From assembly GCF_052324685.1 (NCBI RefSeq), contig NC_135225.1, forward strand, positions 10,040,415 to 10,104,414: DNA of 64,000 bases, written 5' to 3'. The DNA comes from Brachyhypopomus gauderio (taxonomy: Eukaryota; Chordata; Actinopteri; Gymnotiformes; Hypopomidae). Positions 1-29,400 of the stretch are shown in pieces. Within the stretch, counting starts at the first letter, position 1. Every line of letters starts with the position of its first letter. Under the pieces are notes generated by a model that worked only from the letters and a program-made list of their open reading frames with translations, was not told the DNA's origin and ran no database searches. Position numbers and translations under genes: made by a program.

Positions 1-7
1 CCTCAGT

Positions 8-6806
<6,799 letters not shown>

Positions 6807-7362
6807 GGTAGCCTGTAAATAGCACAGAAATAAGGACCTGTAAGAGTAAATTAACGTGCATTAACATTAAATATTACAAATACAGACAAATTCACTAAAA
6901 GCTTTCACCATTCCTGTAGATCAGATAGGAAAAAATGGAATGTGAATGTTCTAAAACAACAAGTTCAAAGCCCACACCTGCAGCATGAGGGTCTCAAAGA
7001 TTAGACTGTTTGGATGACCTTTAACACATGGAGATGAATACCTCTCTTCAAATGAAATCTCTCATAACGAGAGAAATATCTTTTAAATACAGGCCATTAA
7101 TACTGTCTCTATTTTAATAAATTAAACAAAGTACTTTTAAATTAGACCTAACATCTCTGGGATCTTTTAAAAAAGAATACTTAAAAGATCAAAGAAGGAT
7201 ATAAATATTTCTAATAAATGCAAAGTGTGCAGTTCTACACAACCCAAATCTGAATGACAATTCAGTTGTCCCAAGTAGTATGTAGAGCAGAGTCAACAAA
7301 TATCCCATGCTTTATGAACAGTATTTCACAAGTAAGGAGCAATCCAACCCTGTACCTACAAC

Positions 7363-7533
7363 CAGTGGCGGAGCCAAACAAAGCCCTTGCCACCGCTAGT
7401 GCCACCCCACTGGAAATGGTAATTTTAAGAGAAAATATGTGTTTCCTTTCGTTCATCATCTGTATATGGACCCCTCTGATAAAGCCTTGGTCACCCTTTG
7501 GCCACCGCTTGAAAAAGTCTAGCTCCGCCACTG
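7363..7533. mobile_element. hAT-type MITE with exact 8-bp target duplication
   Basis: This 171-base element starts CAGTGGCGGAGC and ends with its exact reverse complement GCTCCGCCACTG. The 8-base word CCTACAAC directly flanks both ends (7355-7362 and 7534-7541). An 8-base target duplication with CAG...CTG ends is the signature of hAT transposons. The body has no transposase, so it is non-autonomous. It lies upstream of kmo. The intact ends and flanks suggest a fairly recent insertion. Confidence 0.88.
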
Positions 7534-7900
7534 CCTACAACTAAATAAAGACTGGTGCCAGCCAGGAAACCAGGAGGTCAGTTGGGTTGCCAACATGGCT
7601 GACCTTTCAGGGGCGGAGCTTGGTGGCGTCAGCCATAGTCTCAGGCTGTAAACCAATGAGAGAATGGAGAGGAAAATGGCAAAGGACTACCAGGATACTG
7701 TACACATCTCCCACGACCTTATTTAGTTTTATTCAATCTTTAAATGTAAAATTTAAATCTGTTAAACATCAGTTAAAATGTTAAATTTGTGTAGTATATG
7801 TGCATTTAATTTGGTCTTTTCATTTTGTTATATTAGCATGTGCAGATGATTGTAAACCTTCCCCTTTCCTCACTCAGCCCCTTTCCTGCTGTTGATTACT

Positions 7901-7995
7901 TACGCAATAATACACGAGAGGGTCGTGCCTACGACCGCAGCACGGCAGTGCCAATATTACACGTTATAGCACTCCCTCTCGTGTATTATTACGTA
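7901..7995. mobile_element. Palindromic MITE-like element
   Basis: Two arms of about 27 bases (7901-7928 and 7969-7995), centred on AATAATACACGAGAGGG and its reverse complement, enclose about 40 bases that contain smaller hairpins (GTCGTGCC...). The single-stranded form would fold almost completely. It looks like a short foldback or terminal-inverted-repeat element; the family was not identified. Confidence 0.7.
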
Positions 7996-8077
7996 AATAA
8001 TTTTTTTTTTCACTGGAATTGAAGATACTGTTTCCTTTTTTTCCTCTGCTGACGTAGCACTAAGGTCACATTCGAGT

Positions 8078-8215
8078 GATTTTTTTTTTTACGAAACTTT
8101 AACATTTAAAAATGTTATTGATATAAGCTACAATTGTAAAGTTTTAATATAGATTTTTACAGACTTATCTGTTTCCATCACATAGGCATATATCGACTAT
8201 TTTAAGTGTTAAAGC
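8078..8215 (+). repeat. Diverged dispersed repeat, copy 1
   Basis: A poly-T run is followed by an AT-rich segment with CTGTTTCCATCACAT and TTTTAAGTG near its end. The same order of words recurs in the same orientation at 10341-10475. The two are therefore old copies of one dispersed repeat. No coding potential was seen. Confidence 0.55.
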
Positions 8216-9303
8216 AAATTAAGTAAAAAAATAAAATAAAATTAGAAAAGTGAATAGCCAAGTTACAAATTGGATACCATTTCTTAAAATGTAGACTAAT
8301 GATAGCACTTGGAAACAGTAAACCAACGGCCACTACATTGCCATCTACACCTCTTTCTATAAAAGCTGATGAAATGTTCACTAATATTCACTAATATCCA
8401 AATCATTCACTAATATCCACACATGATCAGTCCTGATGTGAGCAACACCGCACACAAACCAATACAAAATGAATACCACACTATAGATAAGGCACACATA
8501 AGGCAAAGTTCTGCCCACAATGCACCACCTCTCTACCTTGTTAGTTGCAACACGTGCCACAATTCACAAAAAAGCAACATGTAGGATGAAAAAAAAACAA
8601 TGATTTGCTCCAATGTGTAGTACGCTCGATCCTGCAAAACACCACAATTAACAATCTAACAAGCAGGATTCAATTCCCTTGAAGCCTGGAGCAATAACCT
8701 ACCTGTCCATGACTGTACCAACAGTACCTACCCCACTAGTCTGCCAATCGTCAGTCTCCTGAAGCTGCATAGACAGGCACATAAACTAAATAACATTCCA
8801 AAACCATGTACAAGTACAACAAACATGTACATGTACAACATGTCTGTGCATGCACTTACTCCATATTGTGTACTCAACAAAATCTTTTACACTTTTACAC
8901 CTAAATCACCTACGATTTACATCTACCGTGGTACGGAGTTTGCTACTGAATGACAATGTCCATAGCTGTACTGACTGGATGTCAATACCACTTCTGAAGA
9001 AATAAAAACCTTCTTTGGAGTGTGCACACACATTGCTTACCTTGAATTCACCAGAATGTGAAAGTATGTGGCGGCAAAGACAAGGGTCCCTATCATTACG
9101 ATCTATAACGAGAAAAACTCCTTAGGATTAGGAATGCACATAGACACAAATGATCTCAATGTGTCTGAGGAACACAAAAGGAACGATGGCCTGTGAAAAG
9201 TGAGACCTCTCCTGAATTTAGAGATGCAAAGCTGGGAACTGGAGGATATTGGGAGGATATTCGCACTAATAACCTTTAAAGTAGAATAGTCTTTAGGTAA
9301 AAA

Positions 9304-10340
9304 CTGAGCCCTCCATAATTATTGGCACTCCTAGATAAAATGTGTTTTAAAATAAATTTTTATTGCAGAAGCATAATGTCACTCTGAAAAAATGTTAAAA
9401 GAAGAACCTTAAACTCAAGTGGGGAAAAAATCTGATTAAGAAATAATTATTTCCCATAAAATTACCTGTTCCACAATTATTGGCACCATTAACAATTTCT
9501 TGGAAATAGTCAATTCCAGGTGCCGCGAGTCCTCACCAGGATTTTGCTCAGGCTTCCTGGAATGTGTTGATTCCACTAATTTTACCTGGATTGCTAATTA
9601 GAAAATCTAGCAAGATTGAGCAAAATCCTGGTGAGGACTTTTAATCGTGGCACCTGGAATTAACAGCGCTGCTTGGAAATAAATGTATTTGAACCATTTA
9701 TATAATTTCTAATGTAGTTTATAAATTGGATCAAAGAATCTAGGAACCTTTAGTAATTCATCACTTCCTGTTTTCCTGGGGTATAAATATGGCGTTACAC
9801 AGAGGCCTATTTCTCTTACTCACTCTTAAACATGGGAAAGACAAGAGAACACACTACTCAAGTAAGGCAAGTGTGTGTGTCGACCTTCATAAATCAGGCA
9901 ATGGCTACAAGAAAATAGCCACTCACCGGCAGATGCCCTTATTTACAGTCAGAGCAATCACCAAAAAGTTCAAAACTTTTTGCCAAGTGGTATTGTGTTT
10001 GGGATTTTAATTGGGCCTGTGTGCTTTGGTCAGATGAGACCAAGATAGGGTTTTTTGGCAACAAACACTCTAAGTGGGTCTGTCCAAACTGGCCAAAGGA
10101 TGAGTACACAGAAAAGCAGAATCTCGTGGCCTCTGCCTGAAAGCTGAAGATGGGTCGTCACTGGGTATTTTAGCAGGATAATGATCCTAAACATGTGGAC
10201 AAATCTACTCAAAAATGGTTCACAAGGCACAAAATCGAGCTCCTCTCATGGTCATCTTAGTCCCCAGACCTAAACCCAGTAGAAAACCTGTGGGGTGATC
10301 TGAAGAGGAGAGTGTCGTACTGCAACACAGTGATGTGTTC
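9304..10340 (+). mobile_element. Degenerate Tc1/mariner-family transposon
   Basis: The left end carries CCTCCATAATTATTGGCAC, which I recognise from fish Tc1-type elements. A decayed transposase follows on the plus strand: an N-terminal helix-turn-helix region from about 9834 (start MGKTREHTTQ) and a segment near 10028-10090 that reads as the 'LWSDETK' catalytic neighbourhood. Stops and deletions interrupt it and the right end is missing. A second, smaller element (9512-9661) is inserted in its left part. Confidence 0.72.
9512..9661. mobile_element. MITE nested in the Tc1 remnant
   Basis: A 150-base inverted-repeat element. The left arm AATTCCAGGTGCC...GTCCTCACCAGGATTTTGC and the right arm are near-perfect reverse complements over about 35 bases, with one short interruption. 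The word CTTGGAAATA stands on both sides (9499-9508 and 9672-9681) and may be duplicated host sequence. No coding region was seen. Confidence 0.75.
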
Positions 10341-10475
10341 TTTTTTTTTTTTTTTTTTTACAAAACTTGCTTTAGCAATTAAAACTCTTTAAGCTACTTT
10401 TGTAACATTTAAGATTTTAGACATTTCTGTTTCCATTACATTGGCCTATGTTGACATTTTAAGTGCTACACATCA
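10341..10475 (+). repeat. Diverged dispersed repeat, copy 2
   Basis: A poly-T run of 19 bases opens this copy. It shares CTGTTTCCATTACAT and TTTTAAGTG with the segment at 8078-8215. It directly follows the truncated Tc1 remnant and may have been the event that cut it. Confidence 0.55.
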
Positions 10476-11680
10476 ACAAAAGGTACTGATTAATAAACCC
10501 AAAGTGATCCACTTGATATTTTATCTCTATTACAATTAAATAAATTGATACATTTTCTAGCTAGCTTATTTTTCTAGCTAGCTTATTTGCCTAGCCTTGG
10601 TAGTCACATGGCCGTAAGGAAGTTACACCATAAGCACCATATGCTAATTTCATACTAAGCCTTAACTTATTCAATGTAGTATACTTATTTTCGCAGAAAT
10701 GGAAATTTTAATCACATGAATATTTATACACCAGTTCACATGCCTCTGTTGCTACCACAATGGAAGGTTTCATCTGCCTTTTTTATTTTGAGGTGTCAAC
10801 ACCATATTCAAAAATTTCTTCCCCAGAATTTCTTCTCCTTGTGCAAATGATTTTTCACAACAAAAATGCAGTGTTGCCACCTAGTGATGACATCCTTCTT
10901 CCTTTAGCTCCATGCTGAAAAATGCACAGGGGAGGAATAAGGGATGAAAGAAGCGATTCATCAGCTCATTAAAAAGCAAGGTTCAGTTACTGTTATTAAA
11001 AGACTTTTTGTGACATCATAAATTTTCAAAATAAAAGTCTGCAGAGACAGATTGAAAGAGATGTAGAATAACTCAAGATAAAATGATCAAAAATGTGATT
11101 TGATGTAAGCTGCAGTGTATGTTTTCTGGTTTTACTGATTTTATGTTTCATTTATAGGGAAGCAATGTGGAAAATGAAATTATTGAAAATTCTCACTTTC
11201 CCTTTTAATCAGTAATATGTTATTCTTATGGTCCTTTCGATACAAGTTGTTGTCTTAATATTGTGCTTATACTTTTTATATATTTACCTTAAAGCTTAGC
11301 ATGTAAAAAAAAAAGTTCTGATTTTCATATAGACAAACACTTTTTTTACATATGGGCAGATCAGGAACTCATAGCACAACTGTCCTAAATCATGTTGGTT
11401 TAGAGGCAAGAAAAAAAGAGGTATGAGGTAATCAGCAGCTAGCATGAGGTGTACTATCCACAAACACCAGTTAGGTGTTTAGAAGGAGATATGAATAGAA
11501 AAATGTTCTACCTTTAACAGTATTGGTTAAAGACAGTGTCCCTTTAAAATGGAACAGCTCTACTAGGTCAAAGTCTGAGTTGGCTGCAAGGACTTGTTAC
11601 ATGTGCAAAGTCTGCATTCTGCAGGACAGCAACACAGAACACAAATTTTTTATTGAACACAGAACCTGGCAAGGTCATTA
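10476..11680. other. AT-rich spacer upstream of pbld
   Basis: No gene, RNA or clear mobile element was recognised. A short duplication of TTTCTAGCTAGCTTATT lies near 10555-10590. A CTCF-like word (12 of 14 positions) sits at 10874-10887. The last ~100 bases should hold the pbld 5' untranslated region. Confidence 0.5.
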
Positions 11681-13738
11681 ATGGAGATTCCAGTATTTAC
11701 AGTTGATGCCTTTACTAATGTACCCTTCAAAGGCAATCCTGCAGCCGTTTGTCTTATGGAGAATGTAAGTAATTTTCCTCAACATAATGAGCACGTTTCA
11801 TTCTTTGCCTTGCAGGGTATATAACATTTAATGCATTGATGAATTAATGAATATATTATTTCTAAATGAAATTTACTATTTGTAACAAACTAGGAACTAG
11901 AAGATGAGCTTTATCAGAACATTGCAGCTGAAATGAACTTATCAGAGACTGCATTTGTCACAAAACTAAAATCAACAGATGACTTTTGCTCAGGTACTTT
12001 GCACAAGACCAATTTACTCTATTTTGTACATATTTATTACCTTTACAATGACTTCCATCTTCTGTTACTAAAAATCAACAAATCTCAAGATCACACAATC
12101 CACTGTTAAAGAAACCCTAGTGTCAAGAAGGCTCGTATATGCTCTTTTTGAAGGAGGAAGATTCAGCTTGCGCTGGTTCACCCCCACAAATGAGATTGCT
12201 CTCTGTGGCCACGCCACACTGGCTTCAGCAGCCGTGCTCTTTTACAAGAAAGGTGAGGAACATCACAGTAGCCAGCCCTGAACAACGTGGTAGCTCAAAC
12301 GTGCTAGTTTCTTTTTTATAGAGAATACCAACCCCGTTGTGGTGTTTGAGACGCTGAGTGGAGAGTTGCAGGTCCGTCAGCGTGGTGAATCTTTAGTGAT
12401 GGACTTTCCCCTCAACAAACCGCAGCTTCAGGTAGATTGCCTGACTACTAACATTTCCTTCTGAAAATCTTTATGTACAATCTGTAGGTCTGGGCTTGCA
12501 GCTCATAATCTGTATTTTATCTGCAGGACTACAGTGAATTCAAAGACCTCCTTAAGGTATGTTTACTAATTCATCATATTTAATACTGCCCCAGTCTTAG
12601 AGACCACACCCCTTTCCCCACCCCTTTTCTTTCCCTTTTGTTATAATCTCAAAGGAAAAAATGGTCTGCAGAATCACTAACCTGACCATACTTTACCCTA
12701 ATCCTCTAGCCACATGCAAGTTTCCTAATATTTCACAGGCTGCCGTGGGGGACATGCCTGTTCAGGAGGTGTGCTACTGTAAGACCACCAAGAAGCTGTT
12801 GGTGCGTCTGGCTGACACGTGTGATAGGTACTGTTCCAGTACAGGTACTGTGATGTGCAGCTCATGGCTAATGTGCTTATGAATAGATGACTTTTTTTAA
12901 GCTTCATTTTTTAAAGCTCTGGCAATATGGCTCTAGGACTCTGCTCTGGAACATACTGTTTGATTGATCATGTTCAATTCGCCATTTGAAATGTTTGGAA
13001 AGTGCTTGTCCAGCTTTCAGAACAGAATTTTGAATGAAAGCGATAACTGCTTTTTGGTTTTAGGTCAGATCTTGCATCTTTGAATCCAGTGGCGGAGACC
13101 CTGCTGAAAAGTGAACACAGTGGGAAGGTAAAAAGCCTCGTCATCACAATCAAAGGGAGCCCCACTTCTCCCCAGGGGTACGACTTCTTCTCCCGCAACT
13201 TTGCCCCATGGAACGGAATCCCAGAAGATCCAGTCACAGGTAAACTCCAGACACAAATGTGGAATATAGGCCCTTGAGTTCAGTGTAACTGCTCCAGATT
13301 ATATTGTACATAAATATAGCGCTGGCTCATTTTTACTTGAAGATAGATATAAAGTTCTTCTTTCTCAAAGGTTCTGCTCATACGGTCCTCGCTGCCTACT
13401 GGTCTGAGAAACTAGGGAAGAAGAAAATGTTGGGTAGGTAATGAGGGCTGATCTTAATCAAAATGGGGGGGGAGAGACTGAATAGCAGTGGATTATTTTC
13501 AATGCCAAAGTGAAGTGATTTATAATAATTTAAAACTACTAGTTATATAGTTTGAGAGTTGTAGATCAATTTGATGAATGACTAAATGAAGGCGAATGTC
13601 CCACTCTTCTCCATGTTCACATCTCCAGCATTCCAGTGCTCCAAACGTGGTGGAGAACTGGAGCTGGATCTGAGAGACAACCGTGTGGACATCGCTGGGC
13701 GAGCTGTGGTGGTCCTTCAGGGAACCCTCAACCTGTAG
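11681..13738 (+). CDS. pbld: Phenazine biosynthesis-like domain protein (PhzF family)
   Basis: Member of the PhzF/diaminopimelate-epimerase fold family; the cellular substrate in vertebrates is not firmly known. Nine exons join without a stop to 286 residues, close to the 288 of the human protein: 11681-11764, 11894-11993, 12154-12252, 12322-12431, 12527-12556, 12739-12827, 13064-13239, 13371-13433 and 13629-13738. The N-terminus reads [12 protein letters not shown], then [10 protein letters not shown], then NLSETAF with the conserved family glutamate at residue 46. CGHATLAS begins at residue 79, and the second-half motif is DPVTGSAHT, where the exons at 13239 and 13371 join. The 3' splice site of exon 3 was chosen at 12154 because it restores the family spacing before LRWF; one codon less is possible. 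The gene lies tail-to-tail with dna2. Confidence 0.95.
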
Positions 13739-13988
13739 AGAACCAGCTTGTTTTGGCAGAGAAAGCTGGGTTTCTGTAAGGACCGTCACTTTAGCCAGGA
13801 ACTAATTCCTAATTAGCCAGGAATGCATCATTTTGGGCCTCCAGTTAGTTTGTCTTTCTGGGAGCGGTCCAGCTATGCAAATCATAGAAACTTTTGTTGC
13901 ATGCTTGACAGAGACTAATTATTCTTCACAAAGTGTAGTTTCTCATTACCTCTTCAGTGAGAAAACGTTGACTAGTAATCCTTTAAGC

Positions 13989-14012
13989 TTTATTACAAAA
14001 ATCCATATTAAA
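13989..14012. terminator. Interleaved polyadenylation signals of pbld and dna2
   Basis: On the plus strand ATTAAA at 14007-14012 can serve pbld. On the minus strand TTTATT at 13989-13994 reads AATAAA and can serve dna2. If both are used, the two 3' untranslated regions overlap. Usage is inferred from sequence only. Confidence 0.45.
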
Positions 14013-14214
14013 ATGTACAAAAATTATAACTAGATACACCATCTGTTAAAAAGCAAACAAACAAACAAAAAAACCTTCCTTTAAAAAGCTTCATGTCATT
14101 AATAAGGTAAAAACTACATACCACAAAATTCAGTCATTGGCTCAACTTTTCTGAAGCATTAAATCTTTCACTGGCACTGAGGAAATTTCTAGCCACGTAT
14201 GAAGGAAAGATGAA

Positions 14215-14303
14215 AAACACACAGACACACACAGACAGACAGACAGACACAGACACACACACACACAGACACACACACACACAGACACACACACACACAG
14301 ACA
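14215..14303. repeat. CAGA/CA microsatellite
   Basis: Mixed CACACAGA repeats lie in the presumed dna2 3' untranslated region, about 360 bases past the dna2 stop codon. The rest of 13739-14659 holds only 3' flanking sequence of the two converging genes. Confidence 0.85.
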
Positions 14304-14659
14304 CGGGAATGGTAGTTTTCACATGACTTGCAGGGTTTGAGAGTTTATACAGTGGGCAGTAGACATTTTGTTTGAGATGTTCCTCACTCTCCCAGGTAGA
14401 GTCTTGGCAGTGCCTCAGGGGCAGCAGGTGGCAGCTGGAAGATGTACCACAAGTTAAGGAGAACACATCCACAAAGCCCACCAGGCGGCTCAGTGAAACA
14501 CACTATGGAGCATTTCACCCTCACACACCAACTATTTACAGTCCTCTACAGCCAACAGTTAACCTGTGCACTGAGGATTCCCAGCCTTCCTCTGTAGGTC
14601 CATCTCCCTGCTGACTATATTAACTCATTAACCAGGTGGGTTGCTCTGCAGGGGCAGGG

Positions 14660-24991
<10,332 letters not shown>

Positions 24992-25634
24992 TTTAATTAA
25001 AAACACCCTGCGATCCAATCAATTCCTTATGTGGTTTACAGGATGAGTAGGTTATCTAGTCAACATGGGACTGATGATCCAGTGGGTCAGTTATCCAGAC
25101 CCAACTCTGTGTTCGCCTTCAAACTAAACCTCATCTCGGTCAGTTTGGGCTCAGTGTAACCTAACTAGCAGTATCATTATTAATATGCTGAAGCCGTTAC
25201 TCAACAAAACAATCAATAATAACTCAATAAATCGATCTTTATTAAGGAGAAAAAATGTGTTTCTAGGTAGTAATCCTCAACCAGTAACTGTGCACGGCTC
25301 CGTTTACTCCGTTCACAAATTCGCGGGAACGGATGTTGTGTATCTGCAGCTTTCATGGTAGGCACAGAAGTCATCGCCACCTAGTGGTGACAGTGAAAGT
25401 TTCACTCGTGTTTATGTCATTAATTTCTGCACATTTTAACAAACTCAAGACCAATAAATACACCATAGCTGTTGTTCAAACAGGCGTGTTTATACATATT
25501 ATATTTACCATATTATGGTAAATATGGAAAAGTGATACATAACAATAGCATTGAAACTAGAGCTCAAGTTGTAAATAATTTATGGAAATCCAGCACAGTC
25601 CAGTCAGCGGAGAGGGTCTCCTGCAGGAGCTGAT
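24992..25634. promoter_or_regulatory. Divergent promoter between dna2 and the TRIM gene
   Basis: The start codons of dna2 (minus) and the TRIM gene (plus) are 643 bases apart and point away from each other. The gap contains TCGCGGGAA at 25321-25329, an E2F-type site about 330 bases from the dna2 ATG, which would fit S-phase expression. A CTCF-like word (13 of 14 positions, minus strand) stands at 25374-25387. No TATA box was identified. Transcription start sites are not known from sequence. Confidence 0.5.
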
Positions 25635-27997
25635 ATGGAGCCTGCAGAACTAGCACTAAAATGTCCTGTCTGCGGAGACCCCTTCATAGACCCTGTAACG
25701 CTTTCCTGCGGACACAACTTCTGCCACACCTGCATCCTTATCGTCTGGAACATGGACGGATCCAACGCAGGTTCAGGAGGACCTCTGTTCTGTCCAGAAT
25801 GTCAGATCTTTATTTCATCTGATCTAAAACTTGAAATCAACACAGATCTTCAGCGAAAGGTGCAGCACGCAAGTTCTTATGAGCCCAGGAACGAAGACGC
25901 ACCACCAGCATTGCCATCGTCTGTCATGTGTGATCACTGTATTGACAGATCGTCTTTGGCTGTGAAAAGCTGCTTAAGCTGTGATGCTTCCCTGTGTTCA
26001 GCTCACACTCTTCTTCATCAGCAGAGGGTGCTCTTGAGGGCTCATACACTAATTGAAGTAACTGAGGACCTCCTGTCCTACAAATGCCGAGATCACGGTG
26101 AAGAACTGAAGTTGTTTTGCCAGGAGGACCAGGCTGCGGTGTGCTCTCTCTGTGTGGTGATGGGGACCCATCATACCCACCAGGTTGTGCAGCTGCAAGA
26201 CGCCTGCTCAGACTTCAAGGTAAGAGGTGGTTAACGATACTACCTCCATTGGTTCCGGCCTAGATATTGTTACCATGTTGTCAGTATATTCAGATGCTGT
26301 AATTAATGTGTTATTGAAATGATTTTTTGATCTTTGGTGGAATGTGGGTTCTTATAATATGGTATAGAAGAGACTGATTGCGTGTTGTCCTTCATTCTCC
26401 TCCTCCGCGAGTACGTTCAGAAAGTATTACTAGACAGAGAAGCCCAGCTTCTACAGAGGAGACACATGGCTGAAGGTGCAGTGGAGGATGTGGACATGCT
26501 CCGTGTTCAAGCTTCGGTGAATGTTCACTTATTTATCACTACAATAATGGCAACAGATGTGTAACTTTACACACTGGAATTCAACTTATAAATAGAAAAG
26601 ACTGTCAGTACCTTCCAAAGTAAAGTTTTTTTTTTTCTTCAAACATACATTTTTTTTCCAGTGTTCTGCAGAGGCGTTCAAAGTCAGAATAACAGAAAAA
26701 TATAATCAAATGAAAGCTGTGATTGATAAGGATCAGAAGCTAATGATGGACATTGTAGACATGGAAGTGCTTCATACCAACAAGTGGCTGAATTCTAAAA
26801 GAGAGTCTCTGAAGTGTCACATTGAAGACATTAACACCATCATGAGTGCAGAACAATCTCTCCTCCAAGAACGGAATCCCCTGAAGTTCTTGAAGGTGAA
26901 AAGCAGATGTGATCTGAATGTGTCCTTCATATGGATATGAATTTATCTGAGCTTTTCATTTTATGTACATAAAATAATTTCATCCACATGATCCTTTTTC
27001 AGCATTTCAGAATGCACAGACATGGGTGGGTATGGCATGTTTACCCAATATTCAACAAATATATAATATAACCAACCAAAAATATATATGATTTTACTGT
27101 CAAGATGACAGGGTTACTACAGAAGTGTTTAGGAGTTTAAGTGACTGATCTCAGAATTATATATAAAAAAATTGTCATCACAGGAAAAGACTGGAATTAG
27201 CAGCATTCTGGTCAGAGGAGTGGAACTGTTGCGCTACCCAAAGGATGGAGACAGAGGAACAACTGGCTGACGGCCTGTCTCAAGCCGTGCTCCAAAAGTG
27301 CTCCACCACGCAAGCATGGGCAAGTACGCACGACTTCCTAAATATGAAAATATAGCACAAAGAATATTCCTTAAAAGTACACAACACCGTGTGCTTCCTT
27401 ATGGTGATGGGTGCTATTGTGGACGCCTTTCCAGACCTCAGGGCAATACATTTTGACGCAAAGACGGCGCACCCCAAGCTGGAGGTCTCATCAGACATGC
27501 TGGAGGTCTGGTGGAGCAAGCAGAGCAGCCAGGAGAAAAGAGACGGGGAGCGTGTCTCTGCTGAGTACAGTGTCCTGGCCAGGGAGTCCTTCTCCAGTGG
27601 CGCCCCCTACTGGGAGGTACTTGTCTGGGAAAAGCCATACTGGGTTATTGGACTCTCGTATGGGCCCGATGCCAAGTCATGCCAAGTCACGGCCAGCGCC
27701 AATGTCAACACGGCTTTCTGCTTTATCTATCATGGAAATGGAAAATATCTCGTAGGCAATGGCTCCGAGGAGACACTGTTGCCAGTGAGAAGGCTGATTA
27801 AAAAACTTGGGCTGTGGGTGGATTTCCAGAGGGGAACGGTGTCTTTCTATGATGCAGACACACTAACATTGCTGCACTTGTTCTCAGTAGAATTCCTCGG
27901 GCCCGTCTATCCCTTCTTCAGCCCCTGCATGGGTGTGGAAGATCAGAACACACAGCCTCTTGTCTTATTCAACCTCAGAGACCAAAAGCCACTCTAG
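25635..27997 (+). CDS. TRIM-family E3 ubiquitin ligase (RING, B-boxes, coiled coil, PRY-SPRY)
   Basis: Likely RING-type ubiquitin ligase; the SPRY domain would bind the target. Exon 1 (25635-26219) encodes a C3HC4 RING finger (CPVCGDPF at residue 10, SCGHNFCHTC, CPEC), B-box 1 (CDHC...CLSC...CSAH) and B-box 2 (CRDHGEELKLFC, CSLC, THHTH). Exons 26412-26516 and 26662-26895 give the coiled coil, in phase. The last exon, about 27435-27997, encodes PRY-SPRY (IHFDAKTAHPKL, PYWEVLVW, WVDFQRGTVSFYDA) and ends at a TAG. The linking exon(s) between 27184 and 27434 could not be resolved: the frame continuing from 26895 meets TGA at 27267, and another frame carries plausible sequence (EEQLADGLSQAVLQK). 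Either a tiny exon was missed or the gene is broken there. A polyadenylation signal AATAAA lies at 28193-28198. Orthology to a particular TRIM is not clear, so no symbol is given. Confidence 0.85.
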
Positions 27998-28198
27998 CTC
28001 TGTGTCTCACAATGCTTCCTATCTTCCAGACAGCTGTGTTTTGCTGTATTTATTTTGCGGTAGTAAAGGGCAAAGGTTGTATGAAGTGGTGAAGTAGATC
28101 CTTCATTTACTGTCCTGTATTTTGTAATATTTGTTCCAATATGGCACATTTGCTTCCACAGAACAATGAAAGGAGATTTTTATGATTTTCAAAATAAA

Positions 28199-29400
28199 CA
28201 TCAGGGCAGCAATTTTATATTATGTTTATTGTATGCATGTATATGTACACAGCTTGGTGAGCTTAAAATAAATGATAATAAAAATAAAAGTGCTGTGCTT
28301 TACTGACCTTAACGTGTGTATAGCAGCGCTTTGATCCCAAAGAGAGTTTCCACAGGTGCTTAAGGTTTCTTTTATTTTAGTTCGTAGCAGCACCAACTTT
28401 AATCCATTTTGTTCCACCTTATAGCACAATGAAAACTGTATAAGGCACACACACATCTCACAATACAATCCCACAGATACAGGACTTCTCATATGAATAA
28501 ATACCAAATAAGTCATTCATACATTTTATACAAATCATAATTTAAATAAATATACGTACCTCACTGCAATCACCAAAGAATGCAAAATGTATGCCACAGT
28601 AATACTTTCCTCTGTTAAAACAGGGGTCAAAGTTTACTTTAAGGTGTGTAAACGAAATGCAAAACCTGATTTAAAAATCTATGTATCTTAGCCTCATATA
28701 TAGCAGCATTAATCATTCACACCTGTAGGCTACCTTTATAAAGACCTTTTCTCCGTTCGAAATGCCACACTTACCTCCTATTCAGTACGCCAAAGCAGTA
28801 CGAGATAACAGGTAGTATGTACGAGGTTATGACATAGTCGCCTACTAAAACAACGCGCTGCTTTAACGGTCGAGCAGTACGTACTGCACTGAAATCTAGT
28901 GCCTACTGCGGCATTTCGGATTCAGCCCTTGTGCAAACTAGGGTGTCACCAACAGGACAAAATTCAGTAATACACACTATATTCAGTTACAAATTCACAC
29001 ACAAACGACATTAAAACACATACAAAAATATTTATGAATAAATTGGAAAATAAATTAGACATATTTATGTTTTATCCAGACAAACACACCCAAGGACAGT
29101 TGTGGTCCTTCACAGTGTGTGTACTTTTAGACTTTCAGTGCATACGAACAGTTGTCAGGCTTTAGTTGTTTGTGTTAGATGAGTGACAGATAATCTGGGT
29201 TTACATTAAACCTCAAGACATAAATAAAACCCCGCCGGTAAGGAGTGACATGATGCTGATGCGTGTCTTTATAAAGGGCGTTATGCAGTGCCCTAATTGT
29301 ACACGATAACAGTTACCGCATCATTCAAAAGACGAGCATTCCGCGAGAGTCAGTCGCTCTATTTGGAATGGAGCCAACGCCGGGGTCACGCGAGAGCGCG
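28199..29400. other. Intergenic spacer, TRIM to mtg1
   Basis: AT-rich sequence follows the TRIM polyadenylation site. No gene or mobile element was recognised. Composition becomes CpG-rich from about 29330, toward the mtg1 promoter. Confidence 0.5.

Noticed and set aside
7254-7544. Open frames on both strands around 7250-7540
   Set aside because: They lie within the hAT MITE and its flanks, which is non-coding.
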